Virus record (IMG/VR): IMGVR_UViG_3300008266_001178 | Location: 1-27,287 of that record | Origin: a virus | DNA length: 27,287 nt | Reading direction: 5' to 3' (one strand) | Part shown: one piece after another, positions 1-8,844 of the stretch | How the letters are laid out: the number at the start of each line of letters is the position of its first letter | How positions within the stretch are numbered: position 1 is the first letter of the stretch | Made by a program: the position numbers and the translations under genes | The notes under the pieces: model-generated | What the model saw: the letters and a program-made list of their open reading frames with translations, nothing else | Database searches by the model: none | Told to the model about the DNA's origin: nothing

Positions 1-468
1 ATGGTTGATACGATAAAGGCCAAGTACGCCCCCTTCCTGTTCTCCTGCCAAATCACCGGGGACGCGATGGGCAAGAGGGGCGATTTGTCGCAGAGGGACA
101 ACGCGAACTACTACGAACAGCTCGCCAGAGGCTTGGGCCTAAGCCAAAAGCAGATTCGGATTGTCCCCAACCCAAAGCACGAAAACAGCCGGGCGCAATG
201 CAACTACCTCCTTCAATTCCACCCCGATATCAAGGTGAACCCGAAGACCTGCCCCGGTATGGCGCGGGATATGAAGATGGTGGCGTGTGACGCGAGCGGG
301 ACGATTATTAAACGAAACCGATTTATTATCAGCCAACAGTCCGACTTTGCCGACTGCTTTCGGTATCTTTGCAACAGCTTCCTGAACGAGTGGTACATCA
401 AACACCTCAAGCGAAATGGTTACAGCAAGTTCGGGCCTAACTTCATCCCTGAAACGAACCAACTATGA
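1..468 (+). CDS. Large terminase, C-terminal nuclease part (5' partial)
   Basis: Terminase packages phage DNA into the prohead; its C-terminal RNase H-like domain cuts the concatemer. The visible 155 residues look like that domain only. A GDAMGKRG segment near residues 20-27 fits the first acidic nuclease motif. A long stretch ending in SDFADCFRYL at residues 114-123 fits the last metal-binding motif, with D115 and D118 as candidate ligands. There is no Walker A or B ATPase part, and whole terminases usually have 400-600 residues, so the ATPase half most likely lies left of the window and the ATG at base 1 is probably internal. A separately encoded nuclease is possible but less likely. The stop overlaps the next start as ATGA. 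Family assignment is from motif reading. Confidence 0.8.
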   Translation: MVDTIKAKYAPFLFSCQITGDAMGKRGDLSQRDNANYYEQLARGLGLSQKQIRIVPNPKHENSRAQCNYLLQFHPDIKVNPKTCPGMARDMKMVACDASGTIIKRNRFIISQQSDFADCFRYLCNSFLNEWYIKHLKRNGYSKFGPNFIPETNQL

Positions 469-800
469 GCTGCCTTGAATGCACCGATTGCCTATCCGTA
501 GGAACCTTTGACATCTGTTGCGACAGCATCACCCTCGCCCAGGCCGACCCATCCACCACCTACAAGGTCGTAATCACCGATGTGAGCCTGAACTCCAAGA
601 CCACCTACGAACTGACCACCGGAGTGAGTGGCGATATCACCCTTTCTCCCAACGAGGGCGTTTATAGCCCCAATCGCACCTACGAGGTCAGAATCTACCA
701 CGAAGATGCCTGCGACTTCAACGACCCCCACGCAATGACAAATGACCTGCACCCCGATGCAGAGTTCTGCTTTTCCTTCCAATTTGAACGCCTATCCTAA
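465..800 (+). CDS. Cysteine-rich small phage protein, unknown function
   Basis: This 111-residue protein is not recognised. Its N-terminus is rich in cysteine (C3, C6, C9, C18, C19), followed by a region of alternating hydrophobic and polar residues that looks like an all-beta, Ig-like fold. It ends with an aromatic segment (CFSFQFE). No signal peptide or membrane segment is seen. It overlaps the terminase by four bases (ATGA) and the next gene by one base (TAATG), so it belongs to the same translationally coupled late operon. A minor virion role is an inference from position. The cysteine style resembles that of the tail protein at 7018-8754. Confidence 0.75.
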   Translation: MSCLECTDCLSVGTFDICCDSITLAQADPSTTYKVVITDVSLNSKTTYELTTGVSGDITLSPNEGVYSPNRTYEVRIYHEDACDFNDPHAMTNDLHPDAEFCFSFQFERLS

Positions 801-1078
801 TGATGACATCCAAAGACCGCAAAGGCCCGAAGCCTTCCAGACGATTCAAAATCGTTGAAGAATCCTCCAACCCTGCCCAACCCCCCAAACCAATGACAAA
901 ACAACCCAAACGACTGCACATCTACAAACCCGAAGAAATCCGGGTCAACAGAACCGGATTATTCACCCGACTGACACTTGGCTACAAAACTTATTGCATT
1001 GGATTGGAAATCAACGATGAGTTCGTTGCTATCGGGTTGATATTCAGACACATCGTGTTTTCTTTCAAACCCGTATGA
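800..1078 (+). CDS. Small basic hypothetical phage protein
   Basis: The 92-residue product is not recognised. Residues 1-45 are rich in lysine, arginine and proline and probably disordered. Residues 50-92 are more hydrophobic and may form a small beta-rich domain. The gene starts one base inside the previous stop (TAATG), and a second ATG follows immediately at 803, so the true start could be either. It ends four bases into the next gene. Coupling on both sides and sense direction support a real gene, but nothing in the sequence shows its function. Confidence 0.6.
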   Translation: MMTSKDRKGPKPSRRFKIVEESSNPAQPPKPMTKQPKRLHIYKPEEIRVNRTGLFTRLTLGYKTYCIGLEINDEFVAIGLIFRHIVFSFKPV

Positions 1079-1389
1079 CCGACTACTTCGCCTTGGAGAC
1101 TTTCTTTAGGGCCGTGGTCGTGAGTTTGATGGTCGTGTCGCTCTCCATCTCTATGGAGGACGAACAACTCCTGCACGGTCTGCAAAAGCGACTGCGACTC
1201 CTTCTCCCCCCGAACAAGTACCCAATGCTCCACAAACCGGTGTACGGATGCGTGGGGTGTATGGCTTCGTTTTGGGGAGGCATCTTTTACCTTCTCACCG
1301 CCCCGCTCTTCGGCTTCCACCCCCTTGAGATGGCCGTGGTGATGATTATGGGCGTGGCTCTTAATTTCATCTTTATCAAACTATCGTGA
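1075..1389 (+). CDS. Small membrane protein with a CVGCMASFWG motif
   Basis: The 104-residue protein has about three hydrophobic segments (roughly residues 8-26, 60-79 and 83-101), so it should sit in the inner membrane. Between the first two lies a basic, amphipathic stretch and the motif GCVGCMASFWG at about residues 58-68. This CxxC followed by small residues and tryptophan recalls small integral membrane proteins of the DUF1360 type, though this is a resemblance only. It overlaps both neighbours by four bases (ATGA upstream, GTGA downstream). A membrane protein between terminase and tail genes is unusual; it could act in superinfection exclusion or lysis, but that is speculation. Confidence 0.7.
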   Translation: MTDYFALETFFRAVVVSLMVVSLSISMEDEQLLHGLQKRLRLLLPPNKYPMLHKPVYGCVGCMASFWGGIFYLLTAPLFGFHPLEMAVVMIMGVALNFIFIKLS

Positions 1390-2030
1390 TACACAAAATC
1401 GCTTACAAACTCTTCAAAAAGGAGTTGACCCAAATGGTATGGGACGAAACCTACAAGCCCGACACAATGAAGGGGCTGAAATTCGCGTTGGTCTGCGAGG
1501 GCCACAAGTTCTACATCTACCCGAACATCTTTGACATCCCCATTGAGCGGATGGGACGGATTCAAGACCTCGTGATTCAGTTGCAGAGGATGGTAAGCAA
1601 GGAGGAGTTGGACATCTTCTTGGAGAATATGGAGAACGCGCTGAACGCCTCCGTTTCGGGCGCAGCGGTCAAGAACCTGGCGCAGATTGGCTTTTTGGTC
1701 GGGGAGATGCGCAAGAGGAAGGAGATGCTCATTCACCCGGAGGTGATGATGGAGTTAGCCGGGGCGGTGTTGATTCGTGAAGACCAGAACCCCGGTGAGT
1801 GGAATGCGGAGTTTGAGCAGAAGAAGGTGGAGTCCTTCAAAAACGCCTACAAGGGCAAGGAGTTGTATGATTTTTTCGTTTTAGCCGGGCTGAGTCAATA
1901 CTTTCCCAATATCGCACATTTAGAAGAAGATTGGACAATCTTCTGGGAGATGGCGGCCTCCCGGCTGGAAGCGACCCAGGAACTCCTGAAGTCAGAGCTA
2001 TCGGCTCGGAACTCTACTTCAGCGACCTAA
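1386..2030 (+). CDS. Tail assembly chaperone, zero-frame product (putative)
   Basis: Lying directly before the tape measure gene, this 214-residue, mostly helical protein occupies the place of the tail assembly chaperone (the G/GT genes of lambda), which coats the tape measure protein during tail assembly. The sequence itself is not recognised. The start is GTG at 1386, overlapping the previous stop as GTGA; the next in-frame ATG is at 1434. The last 160 bases overlap a second ORF in the -1 frame that runs to 2179 and lacks a convincing start codon. This layout is the classic one for a chaperone made in short and frameshifted long forms. Function rests on position and the overlap, not on homology. 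Confidence 0.7.
   Translation: MIHKIAYKLFKKELTQMVWDETYKPDTMKGLKFALVCEGHKFYIYPNIFDIPIERMGRIQDLVIQLQRMVSKEELDIFLENMENALNASVSGAAVKNLAQIGFLVGEMRKRKEMLIHPEVMMELAGAVLIREDQNPGEWNAEFEQKKVESFKNAYKGKELYDFFVLAGLSQYFPNIAHLEEDWTIFWEMAASRLEATQELLKSELSARNSTSAT
1871..1877 (+). promoter_or_regulatory. Candidate -1 frameshift slippery heptamer
   Basis: The heptamer T TTT TTC lies in the chaperone reading frame as GAT-TTT-TTC, matching the canonical X XXY YYZ pattern for -1 slippage. It starts directly after the last -1 frame stop (TGA, 1868-1870), so ribosomes slipping here would enter the downstream ORF at 1877. A scan of the overlap (1871-2027) in the correct phase found no other canonical heptamer. One such heptamer could occur by chance in that length. 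No strong downstream stimulatory hairpin is evident beyond a weak AGCC/GGCT. Confidence 0.45.
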
Positions 2031-2179
2031 ATTGGCGTGAGTTCTTCGTCTTCCTTGCGGATGGCGATATCTTTCTATACAAGGAGTATATGAAAACATC
2101 GGTTGAGGATGTCTTAACTTTGCTCAAGCACTTCCAAGAGGAAAGGCAACGCAAGGCTAAACAAAACCACAATGGCTGA
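1877..2179 (+). CDS. -1 frame extension of the tail assembly chaperone
   Basis: This reading frame is open from 1871 to the stop at 2177-2179 and has no ATG or GTG before 2090; the only early alternative start is a TTG at 1931. The part from about 1998 onward (LYFSDLNWREFFVFL and following) looks like real protein, with a small helical domain ending in a basic tail. The part between 1877 and about 1995 looks less protein-like. Slippage at 1871-1877 would give a product of about 264 residues (164 from the zero frame plus 100). The stop overlaps the tape measure start by eight bases. By analogy with lambda gpGT, the extension would contact the tape measure protein. An independent gene with a non-standard start cannot be excluded. 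Confidence 0.55.
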   Translation, partial: RFSRAESILSQYRTFRRRLDNLLGDGGLPAGSDPGTPEVRAIGSELYFSDLNWREFFVFLADGDIFLYKEYMKTSVEDVLTLLKHFQEERQRKAKQNHNG

Positions 2180-5141
2180 TAAAATATCGGTAAGTTACGA
2201 TGCGAATGTAGATGACCTCAAGAGGAAGCTTGATGAACTGATCGCAAAGAATCAGCAACTTTCCAATGCGGCCAATGCGGCCCAAAGGGCGATGTCGGGC
2301 CTTAACTCAAGCGTTACTGCCACGAACAACGCTTTCAATCAGTCCACGACCGTCATAAACAACTACAACAACTCGGTCAATACCACCAACAACAGCATAA
2401 ACCAAATGAACAACTCTATGCGTCAAACGCAAAGAGAGGTTCAGCTTTTTGAGAAAGGACTGCAAAACATTGCCGGGAAAGTGGCTGCGGCCTTTACCGT
2501 ACAATCAATAGTTCAATTTGGGGCATCTGTTATTGATACAACGAGGAAGGTTGAGCTTATGCAAAACCGACTTGCATTCGTGTTTGGCAGCGTTACCGGT
2601 GGGCGAGAGGCATTTGAAAGGCTCTACGATGTTTCCCAAAAACTCGGCATAGGATTCCAAGAGCTTGGCGATGGTTTTGCCGGATTTGCGATTGCAGCGA
2701 AGATGGCCGGGTTCTCGGCCAAAGAGTCCGAGGGGATGTTTACTAAGGTGGCGATTGCGTTACGCGGAGCAGGGGCAAACTCGCTTCAAACCCAAAGATC
2801 CTTCTATGCCCTGCAACAAATGCTCTCCAAGGGCGTGGTTGCAGCGGAAGAATTGCGTAGGCAGTTGGGTGAAGCCTTGCCTGGCGCATCCGACTTGATG
2901 ACCAAGGCATACAACCGCCTTCACCCTGCCCAACAAGTCACCAACCTTGAGTTCACAAAACTCCTTGAAAACGGGAAAATTATCTCTGCCGAGATTTTGC
3001 CAGAAATGGCGAATGTATTGGAGGAAACCTTTGCTCCTGCGGTTGCGGGTAAAGCCGGTTCTTTGGATGCATCCTTGACCAGGGTGACGAACTCGTGGGA
3101 TAGGTTCAAGTTGGCCCTTGGCGAGGCGAACTTCCAATCGGTCATCTCTTTTACGACAGAACTTACAGAAGCTATAGACCTGCTTAATCTTTCACTCACC
3201 AACGAACGATTAAGCTTGTTGGAGCGCATTGCTATTGCTCTTAACGGCATATTCAATCCTGGCGTGAAGGATTTGCTGACTGCGCAACTTTATACTGAAA
3301 AAGTGCTGAGCGACCAATTAAGAAAACAACAAGCGATTATTTACGCTTTGTCTGGTGAGTACAAAAATATGGGGGATGTGAGTGAGATATCTGCTATTCA
3401 GCGGAATAAACTTAACGAACAAGCCGCTTCCTCTCAAGCGGAGTTTAACAAATTGACACTTGAGCAACTTGAGGAAAAGAGAAAAAGTGCTGCCGCAGAA
3501 CTGAAAGACACCGAGCATCTCCTTAGTTTAGGCAAGGCAGGAACCGACCAACTCCGAATCAAAGGCAAAGCCTACCAAATGATTTTGGATAGGATGGAAG
3601 AGATACGGATAAAGAATAAAGAAACCGAAAAGCAGGAAGGTGATGCCATTGCAGCGGCCAAAGAGCGTCTTGCTCTTGAGGAAACCCGGTTGCTCAAAAC
3701 AACGGAAGGAACCGCGGCCTACTATGCGCAGCTGATAAAGGTTATTGAGGCCCGTAAGGACTTGGTGAAACTTGAGAAGGCCAAAACGCCCAACCAAATG
3801 GGCCTTGACATTGCAAAGCTTGACAAAGACCTCAATAAGGCCAAGAAGATGATTCAGTCCTTCACCCCAGAAATGGCCGACATCGTGGAGGAAGGCGTTT
3901 ATGTGCCGAGCGTAGAGGCGTGGGAAAAGTTGGATAAAGAGAATCGCAAGTTCGCTGAGAACCAACTTGAGTTAGCCTTAACGGTAGCCCAAAGGGGCGT
4001 TGAAATTACCGAGGAAGGCACGGAAGCCCGGTTGATTGCTGAAAGGAATTTAGCCCTTCAGGTCGCAGAAATTGAGAAGTTCAAAGTGAACATATCAAGC
4101 GACTCAGAGGAATTGAAAGCCTCAAAGATTAAGCTCATAAACAATAAGCTAAGGAACGAGCTGAAAAAACTCGGCTTTGATTACGTTGAAGACCAAAAAG
4201 AGATTCAAGATCGGGTTCTTGATGTAATCCAAGAAGCCAACGACCTTATTGAGAGGACTGAGGGTGATTCGTACCAAAGAAGGATTGCAAGGTCAAACCA
4301 GATGTTTGAGGATATGGCGAGGAAGATTAAGGAGGAGATGAGCAAGACGAAGGATTTTCCGACACTTGAGGCATTGAAGAAAAAGCTCAAAGAGGTTGAA
4401 GATGCCGGGGAGAAAGCCGCATCCGCAATAACCCTTGACCAAGCCGCGAATATGGTGTCTCAGGTTGGAGACCTTTATGGCGAGTTATCTAAGAGGCAAT
4501 CTGTTCTTTACGAAAATGAGCAGAACAACCTCAAGAAAATGCTTGACCAAAAGTTGATAAGTGAAGAAGAATACGAGCGCAGGTCAATGGAGTTGAAGAA
4601 AAAGCAGTTCAACCAAGAAAGGCAATCCGCAATCATATCGGCTATTATTGATGGCGCATCGGGGATTATGAAGGCTATTGCGCTTTTTCAGTATTGGCAA
4701 ATACCATTCATCACGGCATTGACCGCAACCCAAATTTCCACCATTTCTGCTCAACAGTTTCCCGGTTTCAAAGAAGGGGTGATTGACCTCAAAGGCCCAG
4801 GTTCGGAGACATCCGATAGCATTCCCGCCAGGTTGTCCCGTGGCGAGTCGGTGATGACGGCAGAGGAGACGAAGCGGTACAAGCCCGTCCTCCAAGCCAT
4901 CCGGGATGGAGAGTTTGAGGCGTTTGTGGCGAAGAAGTACACCGGGGGAATATCAGCCCATAGGGATTCCGATTCCTTTGCCCAAAACATCTCCAATTCG
5001 TTTGAGATGCAGACTGCCGAACTTGCCAACCTGCTTCGCCAAAACCGCAAGGTGGCCGTTAAGAACGTGGACGAACTTGCGAAGGCGATTAACCACCGAG
5101 GCACGGCTCACAAAGTCATTAACCGAAGAACCACCCGATGA
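2172..5141 (+). CDS. Tail tape measure protein
   Basis: The tape measure protein fixes tail length and is ejected with DNA. It has 989 residues; at the usual ~0.15 nm per residue this predicts a tail near 150 nm. Residues 1-90 are helical with an asparagine-rich run. Residues ~95-330 carry the typical tape measure domain, with segments such as QMLSKGVVAAEELRRQLGEA and GKAGSLDASLTRVTNSWDRF. Long charged coiled coils follow to about residue 800. A hydrophobic stretch lies near 828-855, then the common C-terminal motif SDSIPARLSRGESVM. The start overlaps the chaperone extension stop by eight bases, and the end overlaps the next gene as ATGA. No peptidase or lysozyme domain was recognised. Confidence 0.95.
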   Translation: MADKISVSYDANVDDLKRKLDELIAKNQQLSNAANAAQRAMSGLNSSVTATNNAFNQSTTVINNYNNSVNTTNNSINQMNNSMRQTQREVQLFEKGLQNIAGKVAAAFTVQSIVQFGASVIDTTRKVELMQNRLAFVFGSVTGGREAFERLYDVSQKLGIGFQELGDGFAGFAIAAKMAGFSAKESEGMFTKVAIALRGAGANSLQTQRSFYALQQMLSKGVVAAEELRRQLGEALPGASDLMTKAYNRLHPAQQVTNLEFTKLLENGKIISAEILPEMANVLEETFAPAVAGKAGSLDASLTRVTNSWDRFKLALGEANFQSVISFTTELTEAIDLLNLSLTNERLSLLERIAIALNGIFNPGVKDLLTAQLYTEKVLSDQLRKQQAIIYALSGEYKNMGDVSEISAIQRNKLNEQAASSQAEFNKLTLEQLEEKRKSAAAELKDTEHLLSLGKAGTDQLRIKGKAYQMILDRMEEIRIKNKETEKQEGDAIAAAKERLALEETRLLKTTEGTAAYYAQLIKVIEARKDLVKLEKAKTPNQMGLDIAKLDKDLNKAKKMIQSFTPEMADIVEEGVYVPSVEAWEKLDKENRKFAENQLELALTVAQRGVEITEEGTEARLIAERNLALQVAEIEKFKVNISSDSEELKASKIKLINNKLRNELKKLGFDYVEDQKEIQDRVLDVIQEANDLIERTEGDSYQRRIARSNQMFEDMARKIKEEMSKTKDFPTLEALKKKLKEVEDAGEKAASAITLDQAANMVSQVGDLYGELSKRQSVLYENEQNNLKKMLDQKLISEEEYERRSMELKKKQFNQERQSAIISAIIDGASGIMKAIALFQYWQIPFITALTATQISTISAQQFPGFKEGVIDLKGPGSETSDSIPARLSRGESVMTAEETKRYKPVLQAIRDGEFEAFVAKKYTGGISAHRDSDSFAQNISNSFEMQTAELANLLRQNRKVAVKNVDELAKAINHRGTAHKVINRRTTR

Positions 5142-7021
5142 GTTATACCGTTACGCTTGATAGCATCGTGCTGAATAATGAGCCGATGGGGATTGATGAG
5201 TCAAAGTTGCAGATTTACAGAGACACGGCCAACCCCGGCATATTCAATGTCTTTGCTGCGGATGTGACCTTTTGGGGCGATGGCTACGACATTCTTTACG
5301 CATACTACAACACCGAGGACACCTGCAAAACCATTAGCATCTCAATCATTGAGGACTGCGTTGATGGGTTCAAATTCTATGGGGTAATCTATGTGGATGA
5401 CCTTGAAATCAATTTGGTCAAATGCGTAATCACTTGCAGTATTGAGGACGATTCTCCGATGGGAAGGATTAACCGTTATGCTGACGTGAAAGTACCTATC
5501 AACGGAGGGCAGAGTATGAGTCCCTTAACCGATGGGGGTGTTGCATTGGCATCGGTTGGTTCTTACAAAAAGACACCATTCACAAGCGGAACTCTTCCAG
5601 GCCCAAGGGCGAATCTGCGTTGGTTCTCCATCCTTGACTTGATGAACTATATCTGCAAGTACATTACCGATGGGGCTTGCGATGTGGTAAGCACATATCT
5701 TACGGACACCACCAAGTATTACGATGCTGATAGGTGGACGTTTACAATTTACGATGTGGGTGGCCTATTCCCGGTTCCTGTATTGGGATTTACCTTCAAG
5801 GTCAAGATAAACGACATTTGGGGCAACGATGTCTTTATTGAAGAGGATATGGTGGGCCTTCAGCCTTGGGTCGTTGCTTACAACACGGCTCAACGCTTGG
5901 GAGTGAAGACTTGGAATATCATATCGGGTGGCCCGGTGACTTACTTTGGCGGTGGTGAAAACAAAGGAGACCGGCCAACGAGGGCTTGGGCCAATTCCGC
6001 AGCTCCACCAAACCCAGCAACTGACCCAGGTTACATTTACCTTGAGTTCCCTTGGCTTGTTAACTCGGTTGAGTTGGTTTCCATCAAGAACAACGACACC
6101 AATACCTTCTTGACCCTTGGCGGCTTAGGCTCTGGCGCAGACTTTGAGTACAACATAACGAAGACCACGACCCAAAACTATGGGGCAACAGGCTTCATAA
6201 TGACATCCGGGGAGATTTTGAGAGGCGGCCCTGAGAATATCAATGTGTCCTTTAATGACATTGCTCAAGGCCCATTGAAGCTCTTTAACTTGAGCATAAA
6301 GCCTCAAAACAACTTTGATGGCACTTACACAATATCTCTTGAACCCGAACCATCAACGCTGAACAGTACGCAAGCCTTTGCCCTGAATGACATTCAAGAC
6401 CTGATGATAAAGAGGAACAATGCCTTTGCGGTTTCTGCTTTAAGCACCGGGTTGAATGTGGGCAACGACTTCTACCTGCACCAATCGGTAGGCTACACGG
6501 CTGATTCTTGTGCGAATGAATCCTATTCCACATCTTCATCTTTGGCGATTGTGAAATACGAGGATGTCTTCAAGAGGACTTCAGCTATAAATTCCGAGAC
6601 CATTTACATTGCAGAAACCGAGCATCCAACCACGGGCGATGTGACGAAGGTGGCGTTTTTTCAAACGACCTATTCAACCAACCCAACGATTAACGGCCTT
6701 ACGGTTGATTTCACCAACGCCTATTCAGTCTTGCATCCTTTTGTCGCAAGGAATAACGTGAACAAGTCCCGAAAGGGGTTCTACATTGAAGGCAATACAG
6801 TTCCAAAGACCAATACCTTTCCTTGGTGGACGATACCCGATTTGACCATTGACATCAAAAACGAACTCACCTTTGAGTACCCCTTGACACCAAGCGAACT
6901 CAACATCCTGTTAGCCGACCCATACAAGTACATCCTTTGCGATGGGCGAAAGGGTTGGATAAAAAGCGTTGAGTACGACATTAAAACAGGAATGACTACC
7001 TTTGAACTTCTAACGGAATGA
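5138..7021 (+). CDS. Tail-tip / baseplate protein (putative distal tail or hub)
   Basis: This 627-residue, beta-rich protein follows the tape measure gene with an ATGA overlap, the position of distal tail and hub proteins in siphoviruses. No named domain was recognised. The N-terminal ~120 residues (short strands, cysteines in DTCK, EDC and KCVITC) could be the ring-forming domain. The centre is rich in glycine, asparagine and aromatic residues. The C-terminal 25 residues (GRKGWIKSVEYDIKTG) resemble the ending of other large tail-tip proteins. No signal peptide or membrane segment is visible. A role in the tail tip is inferred from position and composition; whether it is the distal tail protein or an adhesion hub cannot be decided here. 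Confidence 0.75.
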   Translation: MSYTVTLDSIVLNNEPMGIDESKLQIYRDTANPGIFNVFAADVTFWGDGYDILYAYYNTEDTCKTISISIIEDCVDGFKFYGVIYVDDLEINLVKCVITCSIEDDSPMGRINRYADVKVPINGGQSMSPLTDGGVALASVGSYKKTPFTSGTLPGPRANLRWFSILDLMNYICKYITDGACDVVSTYLTDTTKYYDADRWTFTIYDVGGLFPVPVLGFTFKVKINDIWGNDVFIEEDMVGLQPWVVAYNTAQRLGVKTWNIISGGPVTYFGGGENKGDRPTRAWANSAAPPNPATDPGYIYLEFPWLVNSVELVSIKNNDTNTFLTLGGLGSGADFEYNITKTTTQNYGATGFIMTSGEILRGGPENINVSFNDIAQGPLKLFNLSIKPQNNFDGTYTISLEPEPSTLNSTQAFALNDIQDLMIKRNNAFAVSALSTGLNVGNDFYLHQSVGYTADSCANESYSTSSSLAIVKYEDVFKRTSAINSETIYIAETEHPTTGDVTKVAFFQTTYSTNPTINGLTVDFTNAYSVLHPFVARNNVNKSRKGFYIEGNTVPKTNTFPWWTIPDLTIDIKNELTFEYPLTPSELNILLADPYKYILCDGRKGWIKSVEYDIKTGMTTFELLTE

Positions 7022-8754
7022 TTACTCCCAACCAACCTATTGTCTGCGTAGATAGCACTCTTGACTCAAAAAATTGGGTTCCAGACGATTGGGCAACCAA
7101 TTCGGCATATTACGATGGCGATGCCACGCTTGGGGGCGGTGCTGTTGAGTTTGGCGGTGGCTCACCAAAGACAACGGTTAATTTTTTCTCCAATAAGCCT
7201 CCTTGCAAGAACGCCATTCTTCGGGTGAATGTTAGCTCGTTTGACGTTTTAGATGGATGTACGGTCACGCTTAATGGGCTAAACGACTTGGAAATCACCT
7301 CAGCTGGATGGTGGCAAATACCAATCACCGCATCGGTTTTTGATATTTCTATTTCTTGTGCGGATAGCACTATAACCATTGTTGATATGGAGATTTTCTG
7401 CTTCTCCGTGGACGAAGAGGACTGCACCAACTGCAAGACCGGGGACTACTCTCAGCCCATCTTGATTAACATATTGACTTCCACAACCAACACCGAATCG
7501 TTGTCCTTGCAGATGCCTGCCATTTTCTGCCCAGACAGCATCGTTTCGGATTTCTGCGAAGAAGGCAGCCCTTGGGGGCTTGCGGTGTCAGAGCCATACG
7601 AAGAAGAAACTTGGATTTCTTATGAGGAAGAGCCTTGCGAATTGATTGTTGATGGAGGATGTGGGGAAGAACCGGCAACATCCCCGTGGTACGCAAGCGC
7701 AACACAATCGGCCATCTTTTTTGCGAATCAGCATTACTCCATTACCCTTACATTGGACGAGGTTGACGGTGAGTTCTGTGGCGATGTTGACATCTTGATT
7801 GACGGGGAGATTGTGAGCAATGCCGAGGGTATTTCTTGCCCAGGCACTCACACCTTCTATTTTACTTGGGACGGCCTTACCGGCACTCAAAACATAGAGA
7901 TTAGGGTTAACGCTTTGCTTGTCGGTGGCGTTTACAAGGCGAAGATGAAACTCACGGGTATTGAGATTAACCGGGCATCTGGAGCGACTGTGACCCTTCT
8001 GCCATCCGACCACTTGACGAGCGTTAATTATAGCAACAACTTCAAGACGAGCTATGTCTTCGGGGTGTTTACTGCGATTCAGCCCGACCAAGGCTACTAC
8101 TTCTATCAATTTGGATTTGGCTCCGATAGTTTGACCCCCTATTCGCAGTACGACTGCTTTAGGCTTTTGATTACGCAGGACTATTCCTGCAACGACACGA
8201 TGCAGTATTGCGTCACGGAGACCTACAAATGGGTCACGGACACTTGCAATACCATCCGCGTTCTTGCGTCCCAAGATGTCACAGACGAGAAGGGGGCTTG
8301 TGCCTTTGGCTTCCAATACCCTCCTTCGGGCGTGTTCACCGGGGGCTTCTTCCACCGCACCCGGATATATGGCGAACTGAGGAATCCGCAGTTTGATGGT
8401 GAGGTGGTTTCGTACCAGGATAGCGCGGGAAGGAAGCGCGTGGTGTACGCGGAGAGCCGGGAGTTTATGGAGATGGTCGTGAACCTATCGCCCAAGTATG
8501 TCCACAACTTCCTCCGCTTGGCTTGCAGACACGACATCTTCAACTTGAACGATAGCGTCCTGCCACAGGCCGACTACTTCACCCGCTCGGAGACCTATTC
8601 GCCCACCTGGATTCGGACGAGAACGATTGCCCCGGCATTCCTTGAGATTGAGGTGAAGGAGCAGAACTTGCGGAAGGATCCGTGTTGCGATGGCACTCCC
8701 GTGAATCCAACGGATTGCGACACTACTTGTGAGCCTTGCGAGGAGATAGGATAA
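7018..8754 (+). CDS. Cysteine-rich tail-tip / adhesion protein (putative)
   Basis: This 578-residue protein overlaps the previous gene by four bases (ATGA) and closes the tail-tip block. It is beta-rich and has over twenty cysteines, including C-terminal clusters (DPCCDG, DCDTTCEPC). Residues ~20-130 and ~240-320 look like beta-sandwich domains of the carbohydrate-binding or jelly-roll kind. The section near residues 445-515 (FHRTRIYGELRNPQFDGEV and following) is the most globular and perhaps binds the rest of the tail tip. So many cysteines in a cytoplasmically assembled protein suggest metal binding or disulfides formed after release. A role in receptor contact is inference from position; no enzymatic motif was found. 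Confidence 0.7.
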   Translation: MITPNQPIVCVDSTLDSKNWVPDDWATNSAYYDGDATLGGGAVEFGGGSPKTTVNFFSNKPPCKNAILRVNVSSFDVLDGCTVTLNGLNDLEITSAGWWQIPITASVFDISISCADSTITIVDMEIFCFSVDEEDCTNCKTGDYSQPILINILTSTTNTESLSLQMPAIFCPDSIVSDFCEEGSPWGLAVSEPYEEETWISYEEEPCELIVDGGCGEEPATSPWYASATQSAIFFANQHYSITLTLDEVDGEFCGDVDILIDGEIVSNAEGISCPGTHTFYFTWDGLTGTQNIEIRVNALLVGGVYKAKMKLTGIEINRASGATVTLLPSDHLTSVNYSNNFKTSYVFGVFTAIQPDQGYYFYQFGFGSDSLTPYSQYDCFRLLITQDYSCNDTMQYCVTETYKWVTDTCNTIRVLASQDVTDEKGACAFGFQYPPSGVFTGGFFHRTRIYGELRNPQFDGEVVSYQDSAGRKRVVYAESREFMEMVVNLSPKYVHNFLRLACRHDIFNLNDSVLPQADYFTRSETYSPTWIRTRTIAPAFLEIEVKEQNLRKDPCCDGTPVNPTDCDTTCEPCEEIG

Positions 8755-8769
8755 TTCCTATCAACCCAT

Positions 8770-8777
8770 TATCTTTG
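8770..8777 (+). promoter_or_regulatory. Bacteroidota-type -7 box upstream of the 8845 gene
   Basis: TATCTTTG matches the Bacteroidota sigma -7 consensus TAnnTTTG and lies 67 bases before the start of the virion gene at 8845. No clear TTTG element is seen at the expected -33 distance, so it could be weak or depend on a phage factor. The gene behind it has its own terminator, which supports a separate transcription unit. Confidence 0.5.
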
Positions 8778-8810
8778 CCCTATCGTGCGTTGTGGCCTGT
8801 CTGCCAATAA

Positions 8811-8840
8811 ATGACGAGATTGAAATCCTTTAATTTTTAA
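8811..8840 (+). CDS. Nine-codon leader ORF (MTRLKSFNF), doubtful
   Basis: A tiny ORF with ATG at 8811 ends at TAA 8838-8840, four bases before the start of the virion gene at 8845. It lies in the transcript predicted from the box at 8770. Ending so near the main start, it could couple translation. It may equally be chance, because short ORFs are common and the region just before the gene is simply A/T-rich, as is usual for Bacteroidota ribosome entry. Confidence 0.15.
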   Translation: MTRLKSFNF

Positions 8841-8844
8841 CAAA

